Below are positions 16,645 through 26,008 of a stretch of 64,000 bases of DNA, piece by piece. The stretch spans positions 124,380 through 188,379 of the forward strand of contig NZ_JANHNZ010000005.1 in assembly GCF_024543085.1 (NCBI RefSeq), in the 5' to 3' direction. Both the position numbers and the translations under genes were made by a program. The DNA comes from Granulicatella seriolae (GTDB lineage: Bacteria; Bacillota; Bacilli; Lactobacillales; Aerococcaceae). Position 1 is the first letter of the stretch. Each line of letters begins with the position of its first letter. The notes under the pieces were generated by a model. That model saw only the letters and a list, made by a program, of their open reading frames with translations, was not told where the DNA came from and ran no database searches.

Positions 16645-18421
16645 TAAAATACTTCAAGATATAAAGTCTGTGTTTATAGGGCAGGATTGGAAAAAACTAC
16701 TGAAAGTAAATATTCCATATCTTGCCTTTTTCTATGTTGGTAATATTTTTTCAGCTCATGTAAGAGCCTACCTAGGTGGCGATATTATTGACCGAATTAT
16801 GACTGCCATCTTAGAACTGGGGACAATGACACTTATTCCTAGTCTTAATATGAATGATTTATTAGTAGGCATAGCCGTTGCAGGACTTATGAAATTCATC
16901 GTCTACACCAAAGGTAAGAAAGCCAAGAAGTTTCGAGAAGGAAAAGAATATGGCTCTGCTAGATGGGGAACGCCCAAAGACATTAAGCCCTATATCGATG
17001 AGAAATACGACAACAATGTACTATTTACAAATACTGAAAGGCTAACCATGAATGGTAGACCAAACAATCCCAAATATGCCAGAAATAAGAATGTACTGGT
17101 AATCGGTGGTTCAGGATCAGGAAAAACGAGATTCTTCGTAAAACCAAATCTCATGCAAATGCACTCTTCCTATGTAGTGACTGACCCGAAAGGCACGATT
17201 GTCTTAGAGTGTGGAAAGATGCTTGAAGATCATGGTTACGAGATAAAAATTCTAAACACCATCAATTTTAAAAAAAGTATGAAATACAATCCCTTTGCCT
17301 ATCTGAAAAGCGAGAAAGACATTTTGAAACTGGTTCAAACAATTATCGCCAATACCAAAGGTGAGGGAGACAAAGCGGGTGAAGATTTTTGGGTCAAGGC
17401 TGAAAAACTATATTACACAGCCCTTATTGGCTACATCTATTATGAAGCTCCAAGGGAAGAAAAGAACTTTAAAACACTTCTAGACATGATTGATGCTTCT
17501 GAGGTTCGTGAAGATGATGAAAGCTATATGAACCCAATCGATCGCTTATTTGAAGCCTTAGAGAAGAAACACCCTACCCATTTTGCCGTGAAGCAATATA
17601 AGAAATACAAGCTGGCTGCTGGAAAAACAGCAAAGAGTATTCTCATCTCATGTGGTGCAAGGCTCGCTCCTTTTGATATTGAAGAGTTAAGGGAGCTGAT
17701 GAGTGAAGATGAAATGGCACTAGATACAATAGGTGATAAAAAGACGGCACTCTTTGTCATTATTTCAGATACGGATGACACCTTTAATTTCGTAGTTTCT
17801 ATCATGTATTCTCAACTCTTTAATCTTCTGTGTGATAAGGCAGATGATGTGTATGGAGGCAGACTTCCTGTGCATGTTCGTTTCTTACTGGATGAGTTTG
17901 CAAATATTGGATTAATTCCGAAGTTTGAAAAGCTCATTGCAACGATTCGTTCAAGAGAAATTTCAGCAAGTATAATCTTGCAATCACAATCTCAGCTCAA
18001 AGCTATCTACAAAGATCATGCAGATACCATTATTGGTAACTGTGATAGCACTTTGTTCCTTGGTGGAAAAGAGAAAACGACACTCAAGGAACTCTCTGAA
18101 ACACTGGGGAAAGAAACTATTGACCTTTATAACACATCGGAAACCAGAAGCAATCAAAAGTCCTTTGGTCTCAACTATCAAAAAGTTGGTAAAGAGCTGA
18201 TGAGCCAAGATGAAATAACAGTGATGGATGGTGGGAAATGCATCTTTCAGTTAAGAGGGGTCCGCCCGTTCTTGTCAGATAAATTTGATATCACCAAGCA
18301 CAAGAATTATAAGCTTCTAGAAGATTACGATAAGAAAAATTTATTTGATGTAGAGAAGTATATGAAGCGAGTCGGTAAGGCAAGGATCACAGCCAATACA
18401 AAGTTAAACACCATAAGCTGA
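16637..18421 (+). CDS. Type IV secretion coupling protein, VirD4/TraG/PcfC family
   Basis: The membrane ATPase that delivers the relaxase-DNA complex to the secretion channel. Two N-terminal membrane helices (around LAFFYVGNIFSAH and MNDLLVGIAVAGLMKFIVY) precede the ATPase. Walker A is VLVIGGSGSGKTRFFVKPNL, followed by SYVVTDPKGTIV. Walker B is RFLLDEFANIGLIPKFEKLI, and the ASIILQSQSQLKAIY segment is also present. About 595 residues is normal. GTG 16637 is chosen because GGAGG at 16621-16625 then has an 11-nt spacer; ATG 16628 and TTG 16619 lie too close to it. It overlaps the end of the Bro-N gene. Confidence 0.92.
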   Translation: MTSKILQDIKSVFIGQDWKKLLKVNIPYLAFFYVGNIFSAHVRAYLGGDIIDRIMTAILELGTMTLIPSLNMNDLLVGIAVAGLMKFIVYTKGKKAKKFREGKEYGSARWGTPKDIKPYIDEKYDNNVLFTNTERLTMNGRPNNPKYARNKNVLVIGGSGSGKTRFFVKPNLMQMHSSYVVTDPKGTIVLECGKMLEDHGYEIKILNTINFKKSMKYNPFAYLKSEKDILKLVQTIIANTKGEGDKAGEDFWVKAEKLYYTALIGYIYYEAPREEKNFKTLLDMIDASEVREDDESYMNPIDRLFEALEKKHPTHFAVKQYKKYKLAAGKTAKSILISCGARLAPFDIEELRELMSEDEMALDTIGDKKTALFVIISDTDDTFNFVVSIMYSQLFNLLCDKADDVYGGRLPVHVRFLLDEFANIGLIPKFEKLIATIRSREISASIILQSQSQLKAIYKDHADTIIGNCDSTLFLGGKEKTTLKELSETLGKETIDLYNTSETRSNQKSFGLNYQKVGKELMSQDEITVMDGGKCIFQLRGVRPFLSDKFDITKHKNYKLLEDYDKKNLFDVEKYMKRVGKARITANTKLNTIS

Positions 18422-18441
18422 TTCAGGAGAAAGGAGCTTAA

Positions 18442-18495
18442 ATGAAAAGGATAAGAAGTCCCACTAAAAATTTAATAGCAGAATGTATCAGTTAA
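18442..18495 (+). CDS. Possible 17-codon leader ORF between virD4 and ssb
   Basis: ATG 18442 follows AAAGGAG with an ideal spacer and encodes MKRIRSPTKNLIAECIS. Its stop codon overlaps the base of the hairpin at 18494-18533. A strong ribosome binding site on so short an ORF just before a terminator-like hairpin suggests translation-linked attenuation. No experimental support is visible. Confidence 0.4.
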   Translation: MKRIRSPTKNLIAECIS

Positions 18496-18533
18496 GCGAT
18501 TGAAAGAGAAAGAAATCTTCCAGTCGCTTTTTT
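18494..18533 (+). terminator. Hairpin with T-run upstream of ICE ssb
   Basis: AAGCGATTG (18494-18502) pairs with CAGTCGCTT (18521-18529) over 9 bp with one G-T pair, followed by a run of T. It lies 30 nt ahead of the next start codon, inside a run of genes all on the same strand. Confidence 0.65.
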
Positions 18534-18563
18534 AATTTCAAAGAAAACAGGAGAAAAAGATAA

Positions 18564-18875
18564 ATGGAAATGAATTTAGAGATGATTAACATCAATGCAA
18601 ACCTAGTTAAAGAACCAGTCTTTAGTAGTTTTGAGAAAAATGGAGAAACCATTGAAGTGGTGAACTTCACTTTGGTAAAAAGCTATGGCAAGGACAAAGA
18701 ATATACCAATTGCTCAGCCTATGGCGAGAAGGTAGAGCTTGCAAGAGAGCTTAGACCAGGCGATTTCGTTCATGTCTTTGGTTACTTCAAAGAGAGGGTC
18801 AAGGGTGATAAGACCTATAAAAATTTCATCGTCAAATCATATAACAAAATCACAGAAAACAAGGAGGAAGAATAA
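18564..18875 (+). CDS. Short single-stranded DNA-binding protein (ICE SSB 1)
   Basis: A 103-residue OB-fold protein of the SSB type: VVNFTLVKSYGKDKEYTNCS, then AYGEKVELARELRPGDFVHV and FGYFKERVKGDKTYKNFIV. A second ICE protein (39554) shares the unusual signature TYTNCSAYGEK/EYTNCSAYGEK, so the two are paralogues. It probably coats transferred single-stranded DNA or assists rolling-circle replication. Gene end and the next start overlap by 1 nt. Confidence 0.82.
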   Translation: MEMNLEMININANLVKEPVFSSFEKNGETIEVVNFTLVKSYGKDKEYTNCSAYGEKVELARELRPGDFVHVFGYFKERVKGDKTYKNFIVKSYNKITENKEEE

Positions 18876-19090
18876 TGGGATTTTTTGTAGAAGGCGTTAA
18901 CGTATTAAAAACCTTAGTCATGGCACTAGGAGCAGGTCTAGGAGCATGGGGCGTTATCAACCTAATGGAAGGTTACGGGAATGATAACCCTGGTGCAAAG
19001 TCACAAGGTATTAAACAGCTAATGGCTGGTGGAGGTATCACACTGATTGCAATGAAACTTATTCCACTACTTGCAGATGTATTGAATTAA
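18875..19090 (+). CDS. Maff2 family small membrane protein
   Basis: A 71-residue protein with two hydrophobic segments (VLKTLVMALGAGLGAWGVINL and GGGITLIAMKLIPLLADV) joined by a Gly-rich turn, GYGNDNPGAKSQGIKQLMAGG. This is the conserved layout of Maff2 proteins of Tn1549-type conjugation modules, thought to be channel components equivalent to small VirB-type membrane subunits. It lies 1 nt after ssb and 13 bp before the VirB6-like gene. Confidence 0.88.
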   Translation: MGFFVEGVNVLKTLVMALGAGLGAWGVINLMEGYGNDNPGAKSQGIKQLMAGGGITLIAMKLIPLLADVLN

Positions 19091-19102
19091 GGAGCGTAAC
19101 TT

Positions 19103-19966
19103 ATGTTTGGAATTTTCGATAAAATTACAGAGTTCTTTAAGGAACTACTCATCGGAGGTATCCAAGCAAACCTTGAATCGATGTTCTTAGACATCAACAA
19201 TCAAGTGGCGTCAGTCGCAAGCGATGTAGGGCAAACACCTATGGGATGGAATGGAGAAGTCTTTAATTTCATTAAGACGATCAACAACAATGTCATTATC
19301 CCGATTGCAGGACTGATAATCACAGCTGTACTTTGTATTGAGCTCATTAATCTGGTGATGCAGAAAAACAACATGCATGACTCTGATACCTTTGAGTTAT
19401 TCAAGTACATTATCAAAATGTGGGTGGCAGTCTATCTTGTCACCCATGCTTTTGATTTCAGTATGGCAGTCTTTGATGTTGCCCAGAGTTTAGTAAATCA
19501 AGCAGCAGGAGTAATCAACACCAGTGCGGTAGTTTCAGTGGATCAAGTCGCAGAGATGGTTGCACTGCTTGCTGATAAAGGGATAGGAGAACTCATTATG
19601 ATTCTTCTTGAAACTTCTCTGGTGAAAATTTCAATCCAAGCAATCTCCCTAATTATCACAGTCGTGGTATATGGCCGTATGTTTGAGATTTATATCTACA
19701 GCTCAGTGTCTGCCATTCCTTTTGCCACGATGGGAAATAAGGAGTGGGGACAAATTGGCAACAATTACATCAAGGGACTATTTGCCCTAGGACTTCAAGG
19801 TTTGTTTTTAATCATATGCTTAGGCGTTTACGCTGTGCTTGTAAAGACGATTTCAATTACCGATATCCATACAAGCATCTTCATGGTGTTAGCCTATGCA
19901 CTCTTATTAGGACTAACGATGTTAAAAACTGGAACACTTGCAAAAAGCATATTAAATGCACATTAA
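19103..19966 (+). CDS. VirB6/TrbL-like polytopic membrane protein
   Basis: A 287-residue protein with about six membrane helices: VIIPIAGLIITAVLCIELI, WVAVYLVTHAFDFSMAVF, GELIMILLETSLVKISIQAI, LFALGLQGLFLIICLGVYAV, and IFMVLAYALLLGLTMLKTG among them. Position between Maff2 and PrgI and the extracellular N-terminal helical part match the VirB6-like component of Gram-positive conjugation systems. It would form part of the membrane channel. The ribosome binding site is GGAGCG. Confidence 0.85.
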   Translation: MFGIFDKITEFFKELLIGGIQANLESMFLDINNQVASVASDVGQTPMGWNGEVFNFIKTINNNVIIPIAGLIITAVLCIELINLVMQKNNMHDSDTFELFKYIIKMWVAVYLVTHAFDFSMAVFDVAQSLVNQAAGVINTSAVVSVDQVAEMVALLADKGIGELIMILLETSLVKISIQAISLIITVVVYGRMFEIYIYSSVSAIPFATMGNKEWGQIGNNYIKGLFALGLQGLFLIICLGVYAVLVKTISITDIHTSIFMVLAYALLLGLTMLKTGTLAKSILNAH

Positions 19967-19984
19967 AACTTTAGGAGGTCACAA

Positions 19985-20257
19985 ATGAAAAGAATAAAAG
20001 ATAAAGAAAAAATGATAAAGATCGGTGCTGTCATAGGCACTGTAGGCGTAATTGGTGGGATTATTTCTACCATTTGCATGAGAAGAAAAATAAGAAAGAT
20101 CGATGAGAGAATTCGTAATGCAGATGACTATATTAGCGAGTTCTGTGAATTGCAATTAGCAGTCGATGCTGATTTTGATGAACGGATTAATGCGAATTAT
20201 GAAGAGATTATTTCGAGCCTAGAGCATATTGAATGTCTTGCAAAGAAACAAGATTAA
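19985..20257 (+). CDS. Small membrane-anchored protein of the transfer operon
   Basis: A 90-residue protein with one N-terminal helix (IKIGAVIGTVGVIGGIIST) and a charged, coiled tail (RIRNADDYISEFCELQL). I do not recognise a named family. Similar small proteins are usual between the VirB6-like and PrgI genes in Tn1549-type modules. It is closely spaced on both sides (18 and 10 bp), with AGGAGG ahead of the start. Confidence 0.7.
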   Translation: MKRIKDKEKMIKIGAVIGTVGVIGGIISTICMRRKIRKIDERIRNADDYISEFCELQLAVDADFDERINANYEEIISSLEHIECLAKKQD

Positions 20258-20267
20258 GAGGTGAATT

Positions 20268-20588
20268 ATGGCATATGTACAAATACCAAAAGACCTCAAG
20301 AAGGTAAAGACGAAGGTTGCCTTCAATCTAACAAAAAGGCAAATCATAGGCTTTTGTGTAGCAGGAGTGGTTGGATTCCCAACCTATTTTTTCTGTAAGG
20401 ACTTATTTCCAAGTGATGTGGCAGTCATCTTAATGATTTGTGTCACGCTTCCGTTCTTTTTCATAACTTTTTATGAGAAAGATGGATTGCCCTTTGAGAA
20501 ATACGCAAAGTTCATCTATCAGCATAAGGTTTACCAGACTCATGAGCGAAGAAAGGAGGCTAATCTTGAAGAAACAAAAACAGCATGA
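20268..20588 (+). CDS. PrgI family (VirB3-like) membrane protein
   Basis: A 106-residue protein with the PrgI signature: AYVQIPKDLKKVKTKVAFNL, TKRQIIGFCVAGVVGFPTYF, then a second helix VILMICVTLPFFFITFYEKD and GLPFEKYAKFIYQHK. PrgI proteins partner with the VirB4 ATPase encoded next door; gene order agrees. Its end overlaps the VirB4 start by 23 nt. Confidence 0.92.
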   Translation: MAYVQIPKDLKKVKTKVAFNLTKRQIIGFCVAGVVGFPTYFFCKDLFPSDVAVILMICVTLPFFFITFYEKDGLPFEKYAKFIYQHKVYQTHERRKEANLEETKTA

Positions 20589-22986
20589 ACAACGACTGGA
20601 ACAACAAAGGAAGCAGCTTCAACAAGAAAAAAGAGAGTTGAGAAAAGACAATAAGTTACCTGTATCACTTCCTCTGCTTGGTTTGTTTTTCAAAAAAGAA
20701 GAAAAAAGGATTACCGCAGAAGATACCATTCCCTACTTGAAAATGTTTAGAACTGGAATTTGCCAAGTGGATGAAAGGCATTTTAATAAGTGCATTTCCT
20801 TTGAAGATATCAACTATCAACTGGCACTAGAGGAACATAGGGATATGATTTTTAATCAATATGCCAACTTCCTCAATTCCTTTGATACATCGGTAGAGTT
20901 AGAGCTTTCCTATGTGAATCAGTTAGGAAGAAATGCAGAGCTTGAGAATGCTATTAAAATTCCAAACAAAGGGGATGATTATGATGATGTTCGTAAAGAA
21001 TTTAGAGGAATGCTCAAAGACCAATTAAACAAAGGCAATAATGGACTGAAAAAGTCCAAGTATATTACCTTTACCGTTGAAGCAGAGAACCAAAACCAAG
21101 CGAAGTCAAAGCTTGAGCGATTAGAGATTGATATTTTATCCAATTTAAAAAGTATGGGGGTAAGAGCAGAAAGCTTAAACGGAGAAGAAAGACTCAAACT
21201 TCTCCACGATATGCTAAACCCCGATGATGTGTTTGAATTTTCATATAAGGATTTAAAGGTAAAGGAAACCACCAAGAGCTATATCGTCCCTGATGTCTTT
21301 AACTTCTCTCCTACTCAGTATTTTAAGTTTGGGAAGTATATGGGGGCGATGAGTCACTTTCAGATTCTCGCCAGTGAACTTTCAGATAGAATGCTTGCGG
21401 AACTGCTAAACACCGATGATAACATTACGATTTCATTTCATATTCATTCAGTAGAGCAAAGTGAAGCCATTAAGATGGTGAAACGCAAGAATTCGGATGT
21501 TGATCGGATGAAAATGGAAGAACAGCAGAAGGCTTTTCGAGGGGGATATGACATGGATATTATTCCAAGTGATATCAATACCTTTGGAACGGATATTAAG
21601 GTGCTCCTCAATGACCTTCAGAATCGGGATCAAAGAATGTTTATCGTTACGATTGTGATTATGAACTTTGCAAGGTCGATACAGCAGATAGATAACACCA
21701 TAGACCAGATTTCATCCATTGCCAATCGTCATAACTGCAAGATTAAAAGGCTAGATCATCTGCAAGAACAAGGATTGGTTTCAGTGCTGCCGTTAGGTGT
21801 AAACAAGATCGCAATTAATAGAGGGCTAACAAGTTCTTCAACGGCGGTTTTTATTCCATTTACAACAGAGGAGCTTTTTATTAACTCAGAAGACAGCTTG
21901 TATTATGGACTGAATGCTCTTAGTCATAACCTGATTATGGCCGACAGAAAACTTCTTAAAAATCCAAATGGACTGATTCTAGGAACACCCGGTTCTGGTA
22001 AGTCTTTTAGTGCCAAAAGAGAAATGGCAAATGCCATCTTAGTTACGGATGATGATGTGATTATCTGTGACCCAGAAGGTGAATATGGAAACCTTGTGAA
22101 GCAATTTAAAGGTGAAGTTATCAAAGTCTCGGCAAAGAGTAAAGACTATCTTAATCCTTTAGATATCAACATGAACTATGGCGATGGTGATGCTCCCTTA
22201 AAGGACAAAGCCAACTTCATCATTTCAATGCTTGAACTAGTCGTGGGTGGGACAGGACTGACAGCCGAAGAAAAATCAATCGTTGACCGCTGTTTGCCAA
22301 AGATTTATGAGAATTATTTTAATGAACCAAAAGCTGAGAATATGCCAATCCTACAAGACTTATACGATATGCTGAAGAACCAAGAAGAACATGTAGGAAG
22401 AAAATTGTCAACGGAGATGGAAATCTATGTGACTGGTTCGCTCAACGTGTTTAATCATCAAAGCAATGTAGATTTGAACAAGCAGCTCTTATGCTTCGAT
22501 ATTAAAGAACTAGGAACACAGCTGAAGAAAATTGGCATGCTAGTCATTCAAGATCAGGTATGGAACAAGGTGTCACTCAACAGAGGAAGTAAAGCGACAA
22601 GGTACTATATTGATGAGTTCCATTTGCTTTTAAAAGATGAGCAAACAGCTCAGTATTCGGTGGAAATTTGGAAGAGGTTTCGTAAATGGGGCGGTATTCC
22701 AACAGGAATCACCCAAAATGTAAAAGACCTTCTGATGAGCAAGGAAATTGAGAATATCTTTGACAACACAGACTTTGTACTCATGCTCAATCAAGCCAGT
22801 GGTGATAGAGATATCTTAGCGAAGAAGCTCAAAATATCGCCATTTCAGTTGAACTACGTTACCAATTCCAATGCAGGTGAAGGACTGCTAGTCTTTGGCA
22901 ATACGATTGTTCCATTTGTCGATAAGTTTCCAAAAGATACCATCCTCTACGAGAAAATGACAACAAAGCCTGAAGAAGTAAAGTAG
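20566..22986 (+). CDS. VirB4/TrbE-like conjugation ATPase
   Basis: The ATPase that energises the mating channel. Walker A is LILGTPGSGKSFSAKREMAN (about residue 475), followed by VIICDPEGEYGNLVKQFKGE. Walker B is TRYYIDEFHLLLKDEQTA, followed by GGIPTGITQNVKDLL and NTDFVLMLNQASGDRD, all typical of VirB4. TTG 20566 is chosen as start: AAAGGAGG at 20553-20559 lies 6 nt upstream, and the residues before it, translated from 20473, overlap PrgI and lack similarity. The resulting 806 residues is a normal length. The N-terminus is Lys/Gln-rich. Confidence 0.93.
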   Translation: MKKQKQHEQRLEQQRKQLQQEKRELRKDNKLPVSLPLLGLFFKKEEKRITAEDTIPYLKMFRTGICQVDERHFNKCISFEDINYQLALEEHRDMIFNQYANFLNSFDTSVELELSYVNQLGRNAELENAIKIPNKGDDYDDVRKEFRGMLKDQLNKGNNGLKKSKYITFTVEAENQNQAKSKLERLEIDILSNLKSMGVRAESLNGEERLKLLHDMLNPDDVFEFSYKDLKVKETTKSYIVPDVFNFSPTQYFKFGKYMGAMSHFQILASELSDRMLAELLNTDDNITISFHIHSVEQSEAIKMVKRKNSDVDRMKMEEQQKAFRGGYDMDIIPSDINTFGTDIKVLLNDLQNRDQRMFIVTIVIMNFARSIQQIDNTIDQISSIANRHNCKIKRLDHLQEQGLVSVLPLGVNKIAINRGLTSSSTAVFIPFTTEELFINSEDSLYYGLNALSHNLIMADRKLLKNPNGLILGTPGSGKSFSAKREMANAILVTDDDVIICDPEGEYGNLVKQFKGEVIKVSAKSKDYLNPLDINMNYGDGDAPLKDKANFIISMLELVVGGTGLTAEEKSIVDRCLPKIYENYFNEPKAENMPILQDLYDMLKNQEEHVGRKLSTEMEIYVTGSLNVFNHQSNVDLNKQLLCFDIKELGTQLKKIGMLVIQDQVWNKVSLNRGSKATRYYIDEFHLLLKDEQTAQYSVEIWKRFRKWGGIPTGITQNVKDLLMSKEIENIFDNTDFVLMLNQASGDRDILAKKLKISPFQLNYVTNSNAGEGLLVFGNTIVPFVDKFPKDTILYEKMTTKPEEVK

Positions 22987-22993
22987 GTGCTCT

Positions 22994-25759
22994 ATGTCAA
23001 ACAAAAGAAGAAGAGATTTTTCGGATAAGCCTCTTGGAAGAACAAGTGATAATCCACTCCTTGAGCGAGAGGAGCTTGAAAGGAGCAAGCTCAAACATTC
23101 TAATGATTACAGTAATAAGCGAGTGGAAGTATCTGAGCGTTTTCAAGAGAAGGTTAAGGAGCAAAGTAATCGAGCTGGTAGAAGAAAAGCTGCGGAAACT
23201 GAATTAAGTAGTGGTAGGAAAAGGCATAGAAGTAGTGATGAAATAAAAGAGCCTTCAAAAGATGAGTTATCTGGATATAGCAAGCAAGATTATAAAAGTG
23301 AATACTCACCAGATACTGAAAAGAAAGCAGTTAAGAATAAATCGGGTGAGCGAAGAAATGAAGCAAATCCTATTGAATCTACTCAAAATCAAAAAGAGAA
23401 AAAGGCTAAACAAAGAAACCAGCAAGCAAAGATTCAAAAAGAAAAAGAAGCTCAGTTAGAAACCCAAACAGCTGTCGTGCAAAAAAGCGAGTATGTGTTA
23501 GAAATATATGATCCGCTCTCAAAAGATATGGACAATGATGGGGTAATCGATCGCTATGACAATGATTTTAGAGATTCGACTATCAGCTACGAGGAAAAAG
23601 ATCGAAAGCTGGTTCAAGAGAAAAACTATAAGAGGAAAAACTATAAACAAGAGTTTCATAGAAGCAGTAAAGCTCAAGAACCTGTATTGGAGACAAAAAG
23701 GACTAAAAATGAGGAGTTGCTGAAAGATTTACCTGATGATAGAAAAATTAAAAACATTCAAAATAAGCAAAGAAAAGACCTTTATAAAGTTCAAGATTCA
23801 AAAGGAAATCTGAAAAAGAAAAATTCACTTGCCTTAGCATCCACTGGTGCCGTTTTAGAAACCACAAAAAGGTATTTAAGAAAAGAAAATGATGATAATG
23901 CTGGTGTGGATGCCAGTGAAAAATCCCTTGGAGCAAGTTCAAAGCTCGTTCATGGAATCAAAGACTACCGAATTAAAAGACAGAATAAAAAAGTTAAGGC
24001 AATCATAAAATATGATGACAAGATTCTACTAAGAAAATCAAAGTTAGAATTTAGAGATGCTACAAAGCTTTCAAAAGCAGAAGAATCTTATCAGAAAATG
24101 AATGTTTATAGGAAATTTCAAAAAAGAAAGCGGATGAAGGCAAGCATCTACAAGCAGAACGATGTCGGAATCAAAGATAGAATAAAGAAGGCTTTTATAG
24201 GTGCAATCAAAGGTACAAAAGAGCTGATTAAAAAGAAGGCGACAAAAATCGGAGTGATTCTTGTTAGCCTTTTTCTTTTCCTATCGGTTATTTTGAACGC
24301 TGTCTCGCTACTGGGAGGATTAGGCGGAATTTCTGGCATGATTCTTTCCAGTTCCTATTTGACAAGTGATAAGGAGATTACAGTATCGGATGAACTTCTA
24401 CAAGAACTGGAAGCTGATTTAATCATCAAAATACAAAATATCCCAACAAATTATCCAGGCTATGATCGTTATCAGTATCAAGTGGGTTCGATTGGGCATG
24501 ATCCTCAAGTCTTAGTCGCTTATTTGACTGCCAAGTATGGAGAGTATCGCTTTTCAGAGGTTGAGGATGAGATTAATGAACTTTTTAAGAGTATGTATCA
24601 GCTGAAACTAGAAGAAAGAGTTGAAACTTATACGGTGACTGAAACCAGAACGAGCACAGACCCTGAAACTGGCGAAACAACAACAGAGGAAGTTGAGGTG
24701 GAAAAGACTAGAAGAATTTTAATCACAACATTAACTTCAAAAAGATTAGAGGATGTACTTGATGGCAAATTAAATGAAGAACAACAAGAACATTATGAAG
24801 TTCTTAATGAGACCAAGGGAAACTTTATGAATCTTCATTCCCCGATTCAAGGAGAATGGAAAAATAAGATTACCAGTATGTATGGATACCGAGCAGATCC
24901 ATTTACAGGAGAAAAGAAGTTCCATACTGCCATCGATATTGCGGATAGCGAAGGAACGCCTCTTTTAGCTGTATTTGATGGGGTTATCACCTATACAGAG
25001 CATTCTGATACAGGCTATGGAAATTATGTTGAGCTGACAGATAAAGAAGGCAACATGGCAAGGTATGCTCATGCAAGTTCTATTAGCTCAAGGGTTGGTC
25101 AAGAGGTTAAAAAAGGAGATGAGATTGCAAAGATGGGAACGACTGGTAGCAGTACTGGCTCACATTTGCATTTTGAACTTTACCTAGCCGATGGAACAAG
25201 GGTGAACCCATACTTTTATCTTTATTCAGAAGAAGCCTTTAACAGTTACACTAGACCGAGTGTCTCTAGCTTTAATTCCTTTAACTGGCAAGGTGGAGAT
25301 GTTCAAGAAACGGTTTGGGGATATCTGGTTACACATGGTTATACGCCAGAAGCGGCAGCTGGAATTATGGGCAACATTGAAGCTGAATCTGGTTTCAATA
25401 CCTCAGCAGTTGAAAGCTCTGTTACAAACCCTGGAGAAGGGATTGGCTTAATCCAGTGGAGCTTTGGCAGAAAGGCACAACTTATTTCATTTGCCCAGTC
25501 ACAAGGCAAACCTTGGTCAGATATCGGTGTTCAGATTGCTTTCTTAGATTATGAAATGAATGGAGCAGAAGGAACAGTATTTCCAGGTGGTGTAAATGGA
25601 TTTAAGCGCCTTACAAGCGTTGAAGAAGCAACAAGTCAATTCTGTTGGCTCTTTGAAAGACCAAATGTGAACTATGCTCATTATGAAAGAAGAATCAGTG
25701 CAGCCCATGCTTACTATGAGATGTACAAAGACTTTGATGCATCGGTGGTGACACCATAA
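22994..25759 (+). CDS. Bifunctional conjugative wall hydrolase (M23 peptidase plus lysozyme-like)
   Basis: A 921-residue PrgK/VirB1-like protein that opens peptidoglycan for the channel. Residues 1-400 are very basic and presumably cytoplasmic. Within them a DxDxDG-type segment (KDMDNDGVIDRYD, about residues 177-189) matches one in the 2874-residue protein. A membrane helix follows near residues 418-450 (IGVILVSLFLFLSVILNAVS). Outside lie a linker, an M23 endopeptidase (FHTAIDIAD, GYGNYVELTDKEG, HLHFELY; about 625-745) and a phage-tail-lysozyme-like domain (AAAGIMGNIEAESGFNTSAV, GIGLIQWSFGRK; about 770-910). The order of the two catalytic domains is the reverse of some family members. Confidence 0.9.
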   Translation: MSNKRRRDFSDKPLGRTSDNPLLEREELERSKLKHSNDYSNKRVEVSERFQEKVKEQSNRAGRRKAAETELSSGRKRHRSSDEIKEPSKDELSGYSKQDYKSEYSPDTEKKAVKNKSGERRNEANPIESTQNQKEKKAKQRNQQAKIQKEKEAQLETQTAVVQKSEYVLEIYDPLSKDMDNDGVIDRYDNDFRDSTISYEEKDRKLVQEKNYKRKNYKQEFHRSSKAQEPVLETKRTKNEELLKDLPDDRKIKNIQNKQRKDLYKVQDSKGNLKKKNSLALASTGAVLETTKRYLRKENDDNAGVDASEKSLGASSKLVHGIKDYRIKRQNKKVKAIIKYDDKILLRKSKLEFRDATKLSKAEESYQKMNVYRKFQKRKRMKASIYKQNDVGIKDRIKKAFIGAIKGTKELIKKKATKIGVILVSLFLFLSVILNAVSLLGGLGGISGMILSSSYLTSDKEITVSDELLQELEADLIIKIQNIPTNYPGYDRYQYQVGSIGHDPQVLVAYLTAKYGEYRFSEVEDEINELFKSMYQLKLEERVETYTVTETRTSTDPETGETTTEEVEVEKTRRILITTLTSKRLEDVLDGKLNEEQQEHYEVLNETKGNFMNLHSPIQGEWKNKITSMYGYRADPFTGEKKFHTAIDIADSEGTPLLAVFDGVITYTEHSDTGYGNYVELTDKEGNMARYAHASSISSRVGQEVKKGDEIAKMGTTGSSTGSHLHFELYLADGTRVNPYFYLYSEEAFNSYTRPSVSSFNSFNWQGGDVQETVWGYLVTHGYTPEAAAGIMGNIEAESGFNTSAVESSVTNPGEGIGLIQWSFGRKAQLISFAQSQGKPWSDIGVQIAFLDYEMNGAEGTVFPGGVNGFKRLTSVEEATSQFCWLFERPNVNYAHYERRISAAHAYYEMYKDFDASVVTP

Positions 25760-25771
25760 GGAAGGAGAATT

Positions 25772-26008
25772 ATGCGAAAAGAACTAGTACAAGTTAGACA
25801 AAAGAAAAAGAAATTACTAGAAAAGAAAGCTCTGATTGATGAACAATTGGAGCTTTTATCTTTGAGAGAAGAAGAACTTGAAAACGAAGAGGTCATTATC
25901 GTTTTCCGTGAAGCTAATATCACTTTAGAAGAAGTGATGGAACAGTTTAAGCAATTAAAGCAGGAAAAGAAGGAGAAAAGAACTTATGAAAAAAACATGG
26001 AAGTCTAA
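25772..26008 (+). CDS. DUF4315-like small coiled-coil protein
   Basis: A 78-residue, strongly charged protein with heptad-like pattern (KKKLLEKKALIDEQLELLSL) and the closing ITLEEVMEQFKQLKQEKKEK typical of DUF4315 proteins in Tn1549-type modules. It starts behind AAGGAAGGAG and overlaps the DUF4366 gene by 23 nt. Its role is unknown; constant gene order suggests a structural or assembly function. Confidence 0.78.
   Translation: MRKELVQVRQKKKKLLEKKALIDEQLELLSLREEELENEEVIIVFREANITLEEVMEQFKQLKQEKKEKRTYEKNMEV

Noticed and set aside
20473..20565. N-terminal extension of VirB4 by 31 codons
   Set aside because: It lies wholly in the PrgI gene; a good ribosome binding site is placed for TTG 20566.
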